Origin: an uncultured Bacteroidota bacterium
GTDB taxonomy: Bacteria > Bacteroidota > Bacteroidia > AKYH767-A > JABDAW01
Reading direction: 5' to 3'
Length of the DNA: 64,000 bases
Assembly: GCA_903844645.1 (NCBI GenBank)
Contig: CAIMUP010000008.1
Location: 1 to 64,000, forward strand
Position numbers and translations under genes: made by a program
In this document: positions 53,166 through 63,520 of the stretch, one piece after another
How the letters are laid out: the number at the start of each line of letters is the position of its first letter
Position numbering within the stretch: position 1 is the first letter of the stretch
The notes under the pieces: model-generated
The model's database searches: none
What the model saw: the letters and a program-made list of their open reading frames with translations, nothing else
What the model was told of the DNA's origin: nothing

Positions 53166-54533
53166 ATGACAACCATAAAAAAGGATAAAGAACTTCGGAC
53201 AATATATTTAATGTACGAAGGAGTAGGCAAAGTGAATGCCTTCGAGGATAAATTGATTAAAAGATACGAAAATTTGCACGACTTAGTATGGGATATTTCT
53301 AAAAATATAGACCTTTATACCGAGAAAATGGAGGATATGAAGGCACATCAGGAGGAATGGTCAGCCTGGGTTATTAAAGCCGACAAGCTGATAGAAAAAG
53401 CAGTTCGGACAGGCAAAGTAACGAAAGATGGGAATAATTTTAATATCGAATTAAACAGCATTTATATGCCTTCGGGAGAGGTTTTCGGAAAAATGATGCA
53501 AGATTATTACGCCTTAATAAATAAGAATAACGAGATAGGACAGGAGATGAATACGCTGCAACTGGGCATCAACGAAGCGTTTCAGGACGAGTACCAACTT
53601 TACATGGATTTTCGTACAGAATACACCTCCGACGAAGCTCAACTTCATTTTGAAGAACTGAATTTTCTAAGGTTTTGCGACGATCTGTCAGATTTCGTAG
53701 CATGTACCAGCAATATTCACGAAAATTGGTTTAATAACTCGATCGAATTTAAGGAATACGTAGTAGGAACATTCAATCCCTTCGCGCAGTATATCGGCGA
53801 GTTCTCCGAACGCCTCCAGAAGCTGCATCAAGATGCTATCGAGCGGTCAGAAATTATTAATGATCCCAAAATAATTCGCGTAAAAAACTACGAACTTCCC
53901 GCCAACAGCGAACAAATGACCAAATACGCCACCATGTTAGACGAAGCCGGTGTAAGAGGCAACGGCATCTACCTCGATATGTCCTGGGCAGCCATCGAAA
54001 GGAATGATACGAACGCCATAATGGATATAATCCGCGTCGCACAACATAAAACAGAGGCACTTCGGAATATTATTTACGGCATTCAGCTTAAGTTCAGCGA
54101 CATCCCCCTTAGCGAGCCGATGGGAAGTCGCGAGAACATCTTTCTAAGTCCGAAAATATTAGCGTGGTTTGCCCATCTTGGCGAGATACCTATGATATAC
54201 TTCTTCATTCGCGACCCGGGGTCGGGCGGTCATAGTCTGTTTGCCGATATGATACTGGACGGGTCTCTCGAGGTTATTCAGAAGCCCGCCGAAGGACTTA
54301 CTTACTACGGATTTGAGAGTCCAAACATCAACATAATATTTAATAGGTTGTTTGAAGGGTCGGTACACTTTCTGGAGTTCTGTTACGGCACCGGAGTAGA
54401 TCCCCGTCCGCATGTAGAATATGCCGTACAGAACTTCCGAACCGGCTTTCAGTTAGATGAAATGTTTCCACGCCCCACCACGTTTCATTATAGTGAAGTA
54501 GAAGTAGAATGGAAACGGATGTATAATCGCTAA
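53166..54533 (+). CDS. hypothetical protein with coiled-coil N-terminal half
   Basis: 455 aa with no signal peptide. Residues 10-260 are helical with coiled-coil character (FEDKLIKRYENLHDLVWDIS, MEDMKAHQEEWSAWVIKADK, FSERLQKLHQDAIERSEI). The remainder is mixed, with FLSPKILAWFAHLGEIPMIYFFIRDPGSGG and YYGFESPNINIIFNRLFEG (given as fragments). No recognised domain. It has its own promoter and stands before guaB. The function is unknown. Confidence 0.75.
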   Translation: MTTIKKDKELRTIYLMYEGVGKVNAFEDKLIKRYENLHDLVWDISKNIDLYTEKMEDMKAHQEEWSAWVIKADKLIEKAVRTGKVTKDGNNFNIELNSIYMPSGEVFGKMMQDYYALINKNNEIGQEMNTLQLGINEAFQDEYQLYMDFRTEYTSDEAQLHFEELNFLRFCDDLSDFVACTSNIHENWFNNSIEFKEYVVGTFNPFAQYIGEFSERLQKLHQDAIERSEIINDPKIIRVKNYELPANSEQMTKYATMLDEAGVRGNGIYLDMSWAAIERNDTNAIMDIIRVAQHKTEALRNIIYGIQLKFSDIPLSEPMGSRENIFLSPKILAWFAHLGEIPMIYFFIRDPGSGGHSLFADMILDGSLEVIQKPAEGLTYYGFESPNINIIFNRLFEGSVHFLEFCYGTGVDPRPHVEYAVQNFRTGFQLDEMFPRPTTFHYSEVEVEWKRMYNR

Positions 54534-54569
54534 TAGTTCTATCAGAATAGAATAATACCGAATAAATAG

Positions 54570-56081
<1,512 letters not shown>

Positions 56082-56139
56082 AACCGATTCCTTTTTAAAG
56101 TTCAACGATTCCTGACGGCTACTATTCCGTTCAGGAGAG

Positions 56140-56223
56140 ATGTTATTTTATTCTTTTTGAATATTATAAAATTCACCATGAATGTTATAAAATTCCCTAT
56201 GGGAATTCTTTTATTCGTTGTGG
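56140..56223. repeat. 21-bp tandem array 11a (4 units)
   Basis: Units ATGTTATTTTATTCTTTTTGA, ATATTATAAAATTCACCATGA, ATGTTATAAAATTCCCTATGG and GAATTCTTTTATTCGTTGTGG, at 56140, 56161, 56182 and 56203. It is preceded by a small palindrome, TCCTGACGG / CCGTTCAGGA, at about 56110-56136, whose right half recurs near 56463. Confidence 0.85.
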
Positions 56224-56228
56224 GAAAG

Positions 56229-56397
56229 TCCCGTAGGGACAGGCTTATGGTAGTAAATGTTAATGAAAAAAGCCCATAAGTCCCGGAGGGACGACCTTTT
56301 GGTAGGTATTATTGGAAATTAACCAAAGGGTCGTCCCTACAGGACTTAGGTAATATCCTGCGTTTCTTAGCTACCAAAAGATTGTCCCTACGGGACT
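56229..56397. repeat. four alternating GTCCC-GGGAC palindromic repeats
   Basis: GTCCCGTAGGGAC (56229-56241), GTCCCGGAGGGAC (56280-56292), GTCCCTACAGGAC (56333-56345) and GTCCCTACGGGAC (56385-56397), 51-53 bp apart. Flanks (CATAAGTCCC...GGGACGACCTTTTGGTAG) show that two copies point right and two left. This is a REP/BIME-like arrangement and a different family from the AGCATCC palindromes. Confidence 0.85.
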
Positions 56398-56475
56398 TAT
56401 GAACCTCCAAAAGAGGTCTAATTATGATAGAGGCAAATAGTATAAACCGGACGGTAACTAATCCGTTCAGGAGGG

Positions 56476-57000
56476 ATGTTATTTTATTAATCGTGGATGT
56501 TATCATAATATCATTGAAGAAAAACATGCTCCCCAAGGTGATTTTTTATTTCCCTATGGAGATCAATCAGTTCTCCTCGGGGAAATCAGTTTTCCCCGTG
56601 AGGAAAAAGATTTTATCCACAGTGAAAAAGGTTTTCTATGTGATGAAAAAGGTTTTCTCTTTGGGGAATTTGTTTTTCATCACAAGGAAAAATAAATTCG
56701 TTATCGGGAAGGAAGATTTCCCTACGGGGAGTGCGTTTTTTATCAAATATAATGCGAAAACCTCCCTCCTGAATCGTATAACATCCTTTATTAATAAGAT
56801 AATCTCCCCTGCAAATTTTATAACATCCTTTATTAATATCATAACATCCACAAGGAATAAAATAACATTCCCCGATACTTCGCAACCTTACAGGAAGGCT
56901 GAAGGAGCCTACCTGTCAGGTTGCTGAATAACTATGAGAATTTTTATAACATTCACGGTGAATAAACCAACATTCACGGTGAATAAAATACTTGTTTTGG
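56476..57000. repeat. 21-bp tandem array 11b (19 + 3 degenerate units)
   Basis: Nineteen 21-bp units from 56476 to 56874 with little sequence identity overall. Neighbours resemble each other (TGAAAAAGGTTTTCTATGTGA next to TGAAAAAGGTTTTCTCTTTGG) and most have GGAAA...TTTTC...CGG or a TATAACATCC core. After a 63-bp interruption carrying a REP palindrome, three more units (GAATTTTTATAACATTCACGG, TGAATAAACCAACATTCACGG, TGAATAAAATACTTGTTTTGG) end at 57000, still in the same 21-bp register. Confidence 0.88.
56882..56924. repeat. REP-like palindrome, GCAACC variant
   Basis: Arms GCAACCTTACAGG / CCTGTCAGGTTGC (12 of 13 pair) with an inner AGGCT / AGCCT stem. It is inserted within array 11b. Confidence 0.85.
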
Positions 57001-57030
57001 AGATTTGTTTAGGATGTACGGAAATTTTGT

Positions 57031-57038
57031 TATATTTG
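57031..57038 (+). promoter_or_regulatory. -7 promoter box of the gene at 57105
   Basis: TATATTTGCC with a TTTG at 57004-57007 as a possible -33 element, 30 bp after the end of array 11b, giving a leader of about 60 nt. Confidence 0.6.
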
Positions 57039-57104
57039 CCGAATCCGATTTGGATTTCCTTAGATAATAATTGAACTCTTATAAACATTAAATAATAAGC
57101 CATT

Positions 57105-57797
57105 ATGAAAAGAATAATCCGCCAGATTATCATCGTACTTTTCTTGAAAGATAAGACAAATGCCCAGGTTCGTGCCTTCGGAAGGAAGACTGCTGCGCTG
57201 GCAGCGACGCATTCTGGCGACTATCCCGCGATGGTTCCGCCAACATCCGACATGGTTACGCTTTGCGACGAGGGGGATGCGATAGCAAAGGAGAAAGCGG
57301 CGGTAAAATCGACGCTGAAAACGCTAAATGTTATGGAAAATGACAACAGAGACAAGATTGCGAAGACACTTTCCTTGTGGGTTTTGATCGTTCAGGGGAT
57401 GGTTGGGCTGACAACCGCGTTGGTTACGCAAATAGGCTGGAAAATTAAGTCGCAAGGCACGGATAATCGCGATGAAATGAACAATTCTACGCCAGTTGTC
57501 AGCAAAGCGAACCAAAATACCAGTAAGAAAATATCGCTTGGCTTGTTGAATTCCAAGACTCGCAAGAAAGGTAAGCCGTATGGCGTGAGGGGTTTCATTC
57601 CCTTCTTCCAGATTGGCGGAATGAAGCCGACTTCTCACGAAACGATGACGATGGGGATGCCAACAGGCGCGATGATTTTCTCAAAAACCTTCGCTGCCGC
57701 GGATTTAGGCAAGCAGATTTTTATATGCTTCGTGTGGTATGACGGAAATGAGGCGATTGGTCCGGATAGCCCCATGTATTCTTTCACATTAATCTAA
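57105..57797 (+). CDS. hypothetical protein, lineage-specific, possible fibronectin III-like end
   Basis: 230 aa with a basic N-terminus (MKRIIRQIIIVLFLKDKTNAQ) that is not a clear signal peptide. The first 120 residues are helical (MVTLCDEGDAIAKEKAAVKS; NRDKIAKTLSLWVLIVQGMV). The last 80 are beta-rich (GFIPFFQIGGMKPTSHET; GKQIFICFVWYDGNEAIGPD), suggesting a fibronectin III-like or similar sandwich. The layout matches the genes at 12660 and 43001. The array 11b lies directly upstream of its promoter. The function is unknown. Confidence 0.7.
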   Translation: MKRIIRQIIIVLFLKDKTNAQVRAFGRKTAALAATHSGDYPAMVPPTSDMVTLCDEGDAIAKEKAAVKSTLKTLNVMENDNRDKIAKTLSLWVLIVQGMVGLTTALVTQIGWKIKSQGTDNRDEMNNSTPVVSKANQNTSKKISLGLLNSKTRKKGKPYGVRGFIPFFQIGGMKPTSHETMTMGMPTGAMIFSKTFAAADLGKQIFICFVWYDGNEAIGPDSPMYSFTLI

Positions 57798-57802
57798 GGG
57801 AA

Positions 57803-58552
57803 TCAGATAACTTCGAGGGATTCTGCGCGAATCCACCCTTCATTATTGTTCATTAGCCTGATTTTTTTCCAACTTCCTACGGTGTCTAAGATCATCACCT
57901 TGGTTCCTTCGTGAAGAATAAAGAGGTCTGTGCTTTTTTCCTTGGGTTCGCTCTTAACATAGACGGCTGGCGCGAAGATAATGCCCGCTGTGGAGGCATT
58001 TATCAAGGTATTTCGGGAATTGGCTATCATAAAAAACGCAATGGACGAGAGGAATAAAAGAACTCCCAAATAGAAGAACGCTTTCTTCAGGATTGTGCTC
58101 CAAGAAATCACGAAAAAGGCGAGGATAATCAGGGCTGCCCACATAAAAATCAGGGTGAATGCGGCGGCAGCGTTGAGGGAGAAGAAATTTGAGATGGATT
58201 CTAACCAACGTTTGAAGAAAATTTGGTCAACAGCCTGCATTTTGTCAATAACTTTCAGGTTCGCGAGCTTCAAATTGAAGAGAATATCTTCATCTCGCGG
58301 GGCTAATTTGAGGGCTTTCTCGTAATTTAAAATAGAAGCCGGGGTATTGTTGGTTTTATAGAAGCAATTTCCGAGATTGTAGAAGACTTCTGGAGCTTCA
58401 TTGCCGGATTTCAGGATGCGATTGTAGGCTTCTATGGCAGTCTTGTAGTCTCCCTTCTGATAATTCAGGTTCGCGGACTCAAAGTCCGTCGCTGCCAGGG
58501 AAATCACCGCGGAGAAGGAAAGGAAAACGAGTATTAAAATGTATTTTCTCAT
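57803..58552 (-). CDS. batE: BatE: TPR and SH3-like membrane protein of the aerotolerance operon
   Basis: 249 aa. A signal peptide is followed by a TPR pair (ESANLNYQKGDYKTAIEAYN; VFYNLGNCFYKTNNTPASIL), two transmembrane helices (about 130-180), and a bacterial SH3-like C-terminal domain (LHEGTKVMILDTVGSWKKIR ... GWIRAESLEVI). Its start overlaps the batD stop by 4 bp. It is last in the bat operon. Confidence 0.9.
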   Translation of the reverse strand: MRKYILILVFLSFSAVISLAATDFESANLNYQKGDYKTAIEAYNRILKSGNEAPEVFYNLGNCFYKTNNTPASILNYEKALKLAPRDEDILFNLKLANLKVIDKMQAVDQIFFKRWLESISNFFSLNAAAAFTLIFMWAALIILAFFVISWSTILKKAFFYLGVLLFLSSIAFFMIANSRNTLINASTAGIIFAPAVYVKSEPKEKSTDLFILHEGTKVMILDTVGSWKKIRLMNNNEGWIRAESLEVI

Positions 58553-60291
58553 GACTTTAGCTCCTCTTCCATCTTAGAAATTGAATTTATCGCTGCATTA
58601 TATACCTCTTGCATGTGTCCTTCGGAATTTGTTGGCGCAAAACGCGCGAACTCGCACTGATTAATGATGTTTACGAACTGTGATAATAGTATTTCGCTCA
58701 CACCTCGGGATAAAAGCACCTCGGAAATGGTGTCTTTCGACAGGTTTGATAAGGGGATGCTTAGCTTATCGCCCATATATCCCCATATTGCTTTCGATAC
58801 CTCCTCATAAAATAGTTCTCTGCTGTTCTTTGTTAATAAAACCTGCGCAGTGGAGAGCCTTTTCCGCGCAAGTTTGGTTGCTTTCTTGCTCTTTAAGAGG
58901 ATTGTATCCCGCTGTAGCTCCTTGTTCTTCCGATAATAAACCAAGAACCCGATAAACAGAAACATTGGCGACACAAACAGGGAATAAAACCCTGCTGAGC
59001 CGTAGAATTCGTCTCCCTTTTTATGGAGATTCAGGGCGTTATTGGTCTTTATATACCGAATATCCTTGCCCAACAACTGAACATCCTCTTTGTTCACGCC
59101 ATTAATAGTAATACTCTCCGGTCCGCTGCCTTTTGCCACCTTCAAATTGAACTCCGGCGAGGACAAAGTAACGTATTTCTTCTTATCTAAATCAAAATAG
59201 CTGAACTCAACGGGCGGTATCTTGTAATCCCCGGAATGTCTCGGGATAAGAAGGTACTCAAACGTCTTGTTTCCGCTCACTCCTCCCTCGGTAACGGAGG
59301 TATTGTCCGCAATCTTGGGATCATACGCCTCAATATCCTGCGGAAACTCCAAAGGAAGCGGATCAACGAGCTTTAAATTACCATTTCCCGCAAGCTTTAC
59401 CTTGAGGCTTACAGGATCATTCGCCTTTGTTTCCGGTTTATCAAGGAAGGCATCCATTTTATATCTACCAACCGCCCCTTTAAAGCTCGCAGGCGCGTCA
59501 GGAGGTAATTCTTTCACAGTTATCTTAACCGAATTGCTCGCTCTTTCAGCCTTTGCCTGCGAAAACATATTGCCTACTATTATAGTTACATTCAAAGGAT
59601 CCAGTTCAAGAGTTCCTACCTGCTGCGGATATAAAACAACCTTCTTAAATGTTCCAACCAAGTAAGTAGCGCCATTAATATTCTCCCTTGTATATTGAGT
59701 TTGACGAGGCGCATCAATATCCAATGAATAAAAACCATTGTTAGATGGAGTCTTGTCACAAAGGTTTTCCATCACACTGTACTTTGAATAAACCTTATAA
59801 GTCGCCACAACCGCCTCTCCCAGATAAACCGAGGTTTTATCAACCGAAAGCCTCACGTATATATTATCTTCTCCCAAATTATCCTTCGCTTTTCCCCTCG
59901 CTTGCCCGCCTTGCCCACCCTTATTATTCCCTTGGTTTTGTGAAGCGGTTCTTGTAACTTCAACACTAATGTTTCCTGACTGATAAGACTTGCCACCAGA
60001 TGTAAGTGTAGCAGGTCCTACAGTGAACTTACCCACTTTCTTCGGGGTTAATATAAATGAAAACACAGTAACTCCGGTACCTTGATCAGATTGCTGATAC
60101 CCGAATGAATTAAAATCATTAAATGCCGGCTGCGTGATATTCCCGTTTCCAATTATTTCATAGCTCGCCTGAAATTGTTCCCCTAATCCAACTTTTATGT
60201 GATCCGTCGTAGCCTTAATACTTGGTTGGGATACTGCATTGCCAACAAAGGCAATCAACAAAATAAATAATATACCTGCAATCCTTTTCAT
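58549..60291 (-). CDS. batD: BatD: large periplasmic/membrane protein of the aerotolerance operon
   Basis: 580 aa. A signal peptide is followed by several Ig-like beta domains (IKVGLGEQFQASYEIIGNGN; VYLGEAVVATYKVYSKYS; KANDPVSLKVKLAGNGNLKL), a transmembrane helix (YSLFVSPMFLFIGFLVYY) and a cytosolic helical tail. It matches the BatD (oxygen tolerance, PF13584-type) family. A Gly/Gln/Asn-rich insert, NQGNNKGGQGGQARGK, is notable. It abuts batC with no gap. Confidence 0.92.
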   Translation of the reverse strand: MKRIAGILFILLIAFVGNAVSQPSIKATTDHIKVGLGEQFQASYEIIGNGNITQPAFNDFNSFGYQQSDQGTGVTVFSFILTPKKVGKFTVGPATLTSGGKSYQSGNISVEVTRTASQNQGNNKGGQGGQARGKAKDNLGEDNIYVRLSVDKTSVYLGEAVVATYKVYSKYSVMENLCDKTPSNNGFYSLDIDAPRQTQYTRENINGATYLVGTFKKVVLYPQQVGTLELDPLNVTIIVGNMFSQAKAERASNSVKITVKELPPDAPASFKGAVGRYKMDAFLDKPETKANDPVSLKVKLAGNGNLKLVDPLPLEFPQDIEAYDPKIADNTSVTEGGVSGNKTFEYLLIPRHSGDYKIPPVEFSYFDLDKKKYVTLSSPEFNLKVAKGSGPESITINGVNKEDVQLLGKDIRYIKTNNALNLHKKGDEFYGSAGFYSLFVSPMFLFIGFLVYYRKNKELQRDTILLKSKKATKLARKRLSTAQVLLTKNSRELFYEEVSKAIWGYMGDKLSIPLSNLSKDTISEVLLSRGVSEILLSQFVNIINQCEFARFAPTNSEGHMQEVYNAAINSISKMEEELKS

Positions 60292-61041
60292 CTACCAGTC
60301 TTTATCAATAATAACACCACTTGCCGGCACTTTCTTTCCTAACTTCTTCTGCAAATCCTTTTCCTGATTATTCAATGCCTGCAACATCCGTTCTGCATCT
60401 TCCTTACTCATCTTTTTCTGTTCTTTTTTCCCGGCTTGTGCATCTTTTTTTTCATCATCTTTCTTCTCACCTTGCTTTTGTTCTTGCTTCTGCTGATCCT
60501 TTTTATCGTCTTTTTTATCTCCTTCTTTCGGTTGTTGTTTCTTATCGTCTTTTTTGTCGCCCTTCTTATCTTTATCGTCTTTTTGTTGCTGTTGTTGCTG
60601 TTGTTTTTGAAGCATGGATTGAGCATACGCCAAGTTATATTTCGTCTCATCATCCTTCGGGTTATTCTTCAGGGAATTCTTAAAAGCTTCTATACTCTCA
60701 TCATACTTTTTATCTTGCAATAAAGCATTCCCAATGTTGTGATAAGCCTTTGATATCAAGGATTTATCAGTAGTCATACCGGCAGCGGCATTAAAATGGC
60801 TGGCTGCAGAATCATACTTCTTCTGTTGATAATAAACATCTCCAAGATTGAAATTTCCTTCTACAGAATTAGGGTTTTTATCCAATGATTTCTGGTAATT
60901 TTTCTTCGCAAGATTATATTGATTCGTATCCTTGCGTCCTAAATCATAAAACTTGTTTCCCTCTCTGATAGAAGCGCGATCCGTCTGCCCATGAACAGAA
61001 ATCACAGCTACCAAAAATAATATTATTATAAGATATCTCAT
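60292..61041 (-). CDS. batC: BatC: TPR protein of the aerotolerance operon
   Basis: 249 aa. A signal peptide is followed by three TPRs (residues 20-150: YNLAKKNYQKSLDKNPNSVE, YDSAASHFNAAAG, YDESIEAFKNSLKNNPKDDE) and a long charged Lys/Gln/Asp/Glu region (about 155-225, KKDDKKQQPKEGDKKDDKK and so on). A short conserved end, NNQEKDLQKKLGKKVPASG, completes it. It lies between batB and batD with abutting ends. Confidence 0.9.
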   Translation of the reverse strand: MRYLIIILFLVAVISVHGQTDRASIREGNKFYDLGRKDTNQYNLAKKNYQKSLDKNPNSVEGNFNLGDVYYQQKKYDSAASHFNAAAGMTTDKSLISKAYHNIGNALLQDKKYDESIEAFKNSLKNNPKDDETKYNLAYAQSMLQKQQQQQQQKDDKDKKGDKKDDKKQQPKEGDKKDDKKDQQKQEQKQGEKKDDEKKDAQAGKKEQKKMSKEDAERMLQALNNQEKDLQKKLGKKVPASGVIIDKDW

Positions 61042-62079
61042 TTATTTATTCTCTCCAAAAAGATTAATCTTAGCTACCCATTTATTGCGTCGTTCGGACA
61101 TCAGAAATTCTATCAGCAAAAGAATAAAAGCCGCGCTAAAAAACAGCTGGAATCGGTCCTCATATTGCGAATATTCCTTCTCTCCATATTTCTTTTTTTC
61201 CATACGGTTTATTTCTTTCATGATGGTAGATAATGCATCATCGGAATTGGAAGCGCGAACGAATGTTCCGTTGCCTGCTGCAGCTAATTGTTGCATCATC
61301 GAAGCATCTAATTTCGTACCTACAACGTGCCCTTCATTATCCTTTCTGAAACCAGTTCTGACTCCTCCCTGATACACCGGAATCGGTCCGCCTTCAACCG
61401 TTCCCATACCTACTGTGTGAATAACGATTCCCTCTTCTGTAGCGGCTTTAGCTGCAGTGATAGCATCGTCTTCATGATTCTCTCCATCGGTGATTAATAT
61501 CAAACATTTGTATTTCTTTTCTTTCTCTACAAGCGATTTTTGGGCTAATTCTATTGCGTTTCCGATGGCTGTTCCCTGCGTTGGAATCAAGTCGCAATCT
61601 ACAGTTGATAAAAGCAATTTGGCTGCTGCAAAATCTGTTGTCAATGGTAATTGAACATATGCTTTTCCGGCAAATACTATCAGACCGATTCTATCATTTT
61701 GCAACTTATCAATCAATCGCGAAACCGATTGTTTTGCGCGCTCAATGCGTGAGGGTTTTATGTCCTCGCACTTCATACTATTCGATACATCAATGGCAAT
61801 GATAATGTCAATTCCACTGCGTTTCACTTCCTCTAATTTTGTGCCCACCTGCGGGTCAGCGATACCGATAACTACCATTGCATAAGCCAATGAAAAAATG
61901 ATCATCTTCCATGCAATTTTTGTGTTGGAAACATCGGGGAAGAGTTTATTCAGGATTAATGTATCGCCAAAAGTTCGTAATGCTCGTTTTTTCCAGAATT
62001 TCATCAAAAGGAAAAGGAGTATGATAATCGGGATGGCGATTAATCCATATAAATATAGTATGTGGGCGAAACGGATCAT
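61042..62079 (-). CDS. batB: BatB: von Willebrand A-domain membrane protein
   Basis: 345 aa. Two N-terminal transmembrane helices are followed by a VWA domain with the MIDAS motif AIDVSNSMKCED (DxSxS), the Thr in PLTTDFAAAK and the Asp in LITDGENHEDD, and then a C-terminal helix (FFSAAFILLLIEFLMS). It is a partner of BatA in the inner membrane. Normally batA is immediately upstream; here 448 bp of repeats intervene. Confidence 0.93.
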   Translation of the reverse strand: MIRFAHILYLYGLIAIPIIILLFLLMKFWKKRALRTFGDTLILNKLFPDVSNTKIAWKMIIFSLAYAMVVIGIADPQVGTKLEEVKRSGIDIIIAIDVSNSMKCEDIKPSRIERAKQSVSRLIDKLQNDRIGLIVFAGKAYVQLPLTTDFAAAKLLLSTVDCDLIPTQGTAIGNAIELAQKSLVEKEKKYKCLILITDGENHEDDAITAAKAATEEGIVIHTVGMGTVEGGPIPVYQGGVRTGFRKDNEGHVVGTKLDASMMQQLAAAGNGTFVRASNSDDALSTIMKEINRMEKKKYGEKEYSQYEDRFQLFFSAAFILLLIEFLMSERRNKWVAKINLFGENK

Positions 62080-62131
62080 GAAAAAAATTGAGTTTTATAT
62101 GGGAAGCAGGAAAATTGTATTGAAATATAGA

Positions 62132-62236
62132 TAGTTATAGGGTAGTGGAGTAGATTTTTACTGTAGTGATATTGATGTTTACTGTAGTGATATTGACTTT
62201 TACTGTAGTGATATTGATTTGGAGCATCGTGATATT
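62132..62236. repeat. 21-bp tandem array 12 (4-5 units)
   Basis: Units GATTTTTACTGTAGTGATATT at 62153, GATGTTTACTGTAGTGATATT at 62174, GACTTTTACTGTAGTGATATT at 62195 and a diverged GATTTGGAGCATCGTGATATT at 62216. It lies within the bat operon, just upstream of batB. Confidence 0.93.
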
Positions 62237-62337
62237 TTTGTGTTTGCTGAATTTTAATGTTGGGTTGGGAAAATAGGATGGTTGTCGAATCTACAAAAAT
62301 GTCAGATGCGAATCCAATGATTGATGGGCGCAATCGC

Positions 62338-62485
62338 GGTGAGTGGGCGAGGGATGGGAGGGGCTTGGTCACTGCCTGTGCGATGGCATTGTGCGGTGGC
62401 AGAGGCAGGGACGGAACCCCCGGACAGCCCGACCCCAGCAGCGTTGGACTTTTTTGGGTGGGAGGCTGCTGGGGACGCCCCATAA
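62338..62485 (+). repeat. dispersed GC-rich structured element, copy 4
   Basis: The most diverged copy, from GTGAGTGGGCGAGGGATGG to GACGCCCCATAA, lying opposite in direction to the bat genes. The second hairpin is CAGCAGC / GCTGCTG where copies 2 and 3 have CTGCTGC / GCAGCAG, so A-T pairs became T-A pairs on both sides. Its upstream palindrome is reduced to a GCGCAATCGCG scrap. Confidence 0.8.
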
Positions 62486-62527
62486 TCATCATTATATTAG
62501 TATTATATGTTGGAATATTGATGTTCA

Positions 62528-63520
62528 TTATGGGAGGCTTCTTAGTAAGGTATATCGTAACACGATTTCGGAAAGTAATAACAGGGCTGCGAATAATGCA
62601 TAAGGTAAAAAGCATTCGGAGTAGCTGCGGAATTCGGTGAGTTCGACTTTTGTTTTTTCTAATTTATCGATCTCTTTGTAGATGGCTGTGAGCTTTGTGT
62701 TGTCGGTGGCGCGGAAATATTTGCCGCCTGTTTCGGTGGCGATTTCTTTTAATAGGGCTTCGTCAATTTGCACTTCCATTTGCTGATATTGAATACCAAA
62801 AGGAGTTTTGAAAGGATAAGGCGCAGTGCCGTTTGTTCCTATACCAATAGTATAAACACGTATGCCAAAAGTATTAGCTATTACGCCAGCATCAGCAGGA
62901 GATATTTTGCCCATATTATTCACGCCATCAGTCATTAAGATGATGACTTTTGATTTTGTTTTGGAGTCTTTGATGCGGCTGACGGCGGTTGCGAGTCCTT
63001 CGCCGATGGCTGTTCCGTCGTCGAGCATGCCGGGTTCAACTTTTGCGAAGAGATTCTTGAGAACCGCGTGGTCAGTGGTCATTGGGCACATGGAGAATCC
63101 TTCGGCAGAGAAGATGACTAAGCCGATGCGGTCGTTTGGGCGACCATCTATGAATTCTGTTGCGACTTTTTTGGCGGCGCCGATTCTATTTGGCGTGAAA
63201 TCTTCAGAACGCATGGAACCGGAGATGTCGAGGGCTAACATAATATCTATGCCTTCGGTGGTGACGTTTTGTCCGGTGGCGGATGATTGCGGTCGTACTA
63301 AAACTATGATGATGGCACTGAATGCAAGGATTCGGAAGATGAACGGAACGTGGCGTAAATACTGGCGAAAGGATGGTTTAATACCTCGAAATCCGACGAA
63401 GGATGAGATGACGATATTGTTCTGGATTTTTCTCTGGCGAAGGATATACCATGCGATGAAAATCGGGATGAGAATGAAGAGGAAGAAGAAGCCTTTATGT
63501 GCGAATGTGATGTCTTGCAT
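62528..63520 (-). CDS. batA: BatA: von Willebrand A-domain membrane protein
   Basis: 330 aa. Two N-terminal helices are followed by a VWA domain with MIDAS ALDISGSMRSED, then CPMTTDHAVL and ILMTDGVNNMG. A C-terminal helix follows (LPYALFAALLLLSEIVLRYTLL, here as a fragment). The start overlaps the stop of the upstream gene by one base (TAATG). The extreme C-terminus (LLRSLP) may have been altered by the repeat insertion that follows. Confidence 0.93.
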   Translation of the reverse strand: MQDITFAHKGFFFLFILIPIFIAWYILRQRKIQNNIVISSFVGFRGIKPSFRQYLRHVPFIFRILAFSAIIIVLVRPQSSATGQNVTTEGIDIMLALDISGSMRSEDFTPNRIGAAKKVATEFIDGRPNDRIGLVIFSAEGFSMCPMTTDHAVLKNLFAKVEPGMLDDGTAIGEGLATAVSRIKDSKTKSKVIILMTDGVNNMGKISPADAGVIANTFGIRVYTIGIGTNGTAPYPFKTPFGIQYQQMEVQIDEALLKEIATETGGKYFRATDNTKLTAIYKEIDKLEKTKVELTEFRSYSECFLPYALFAALLLLSEIVLRYTLLRSLP

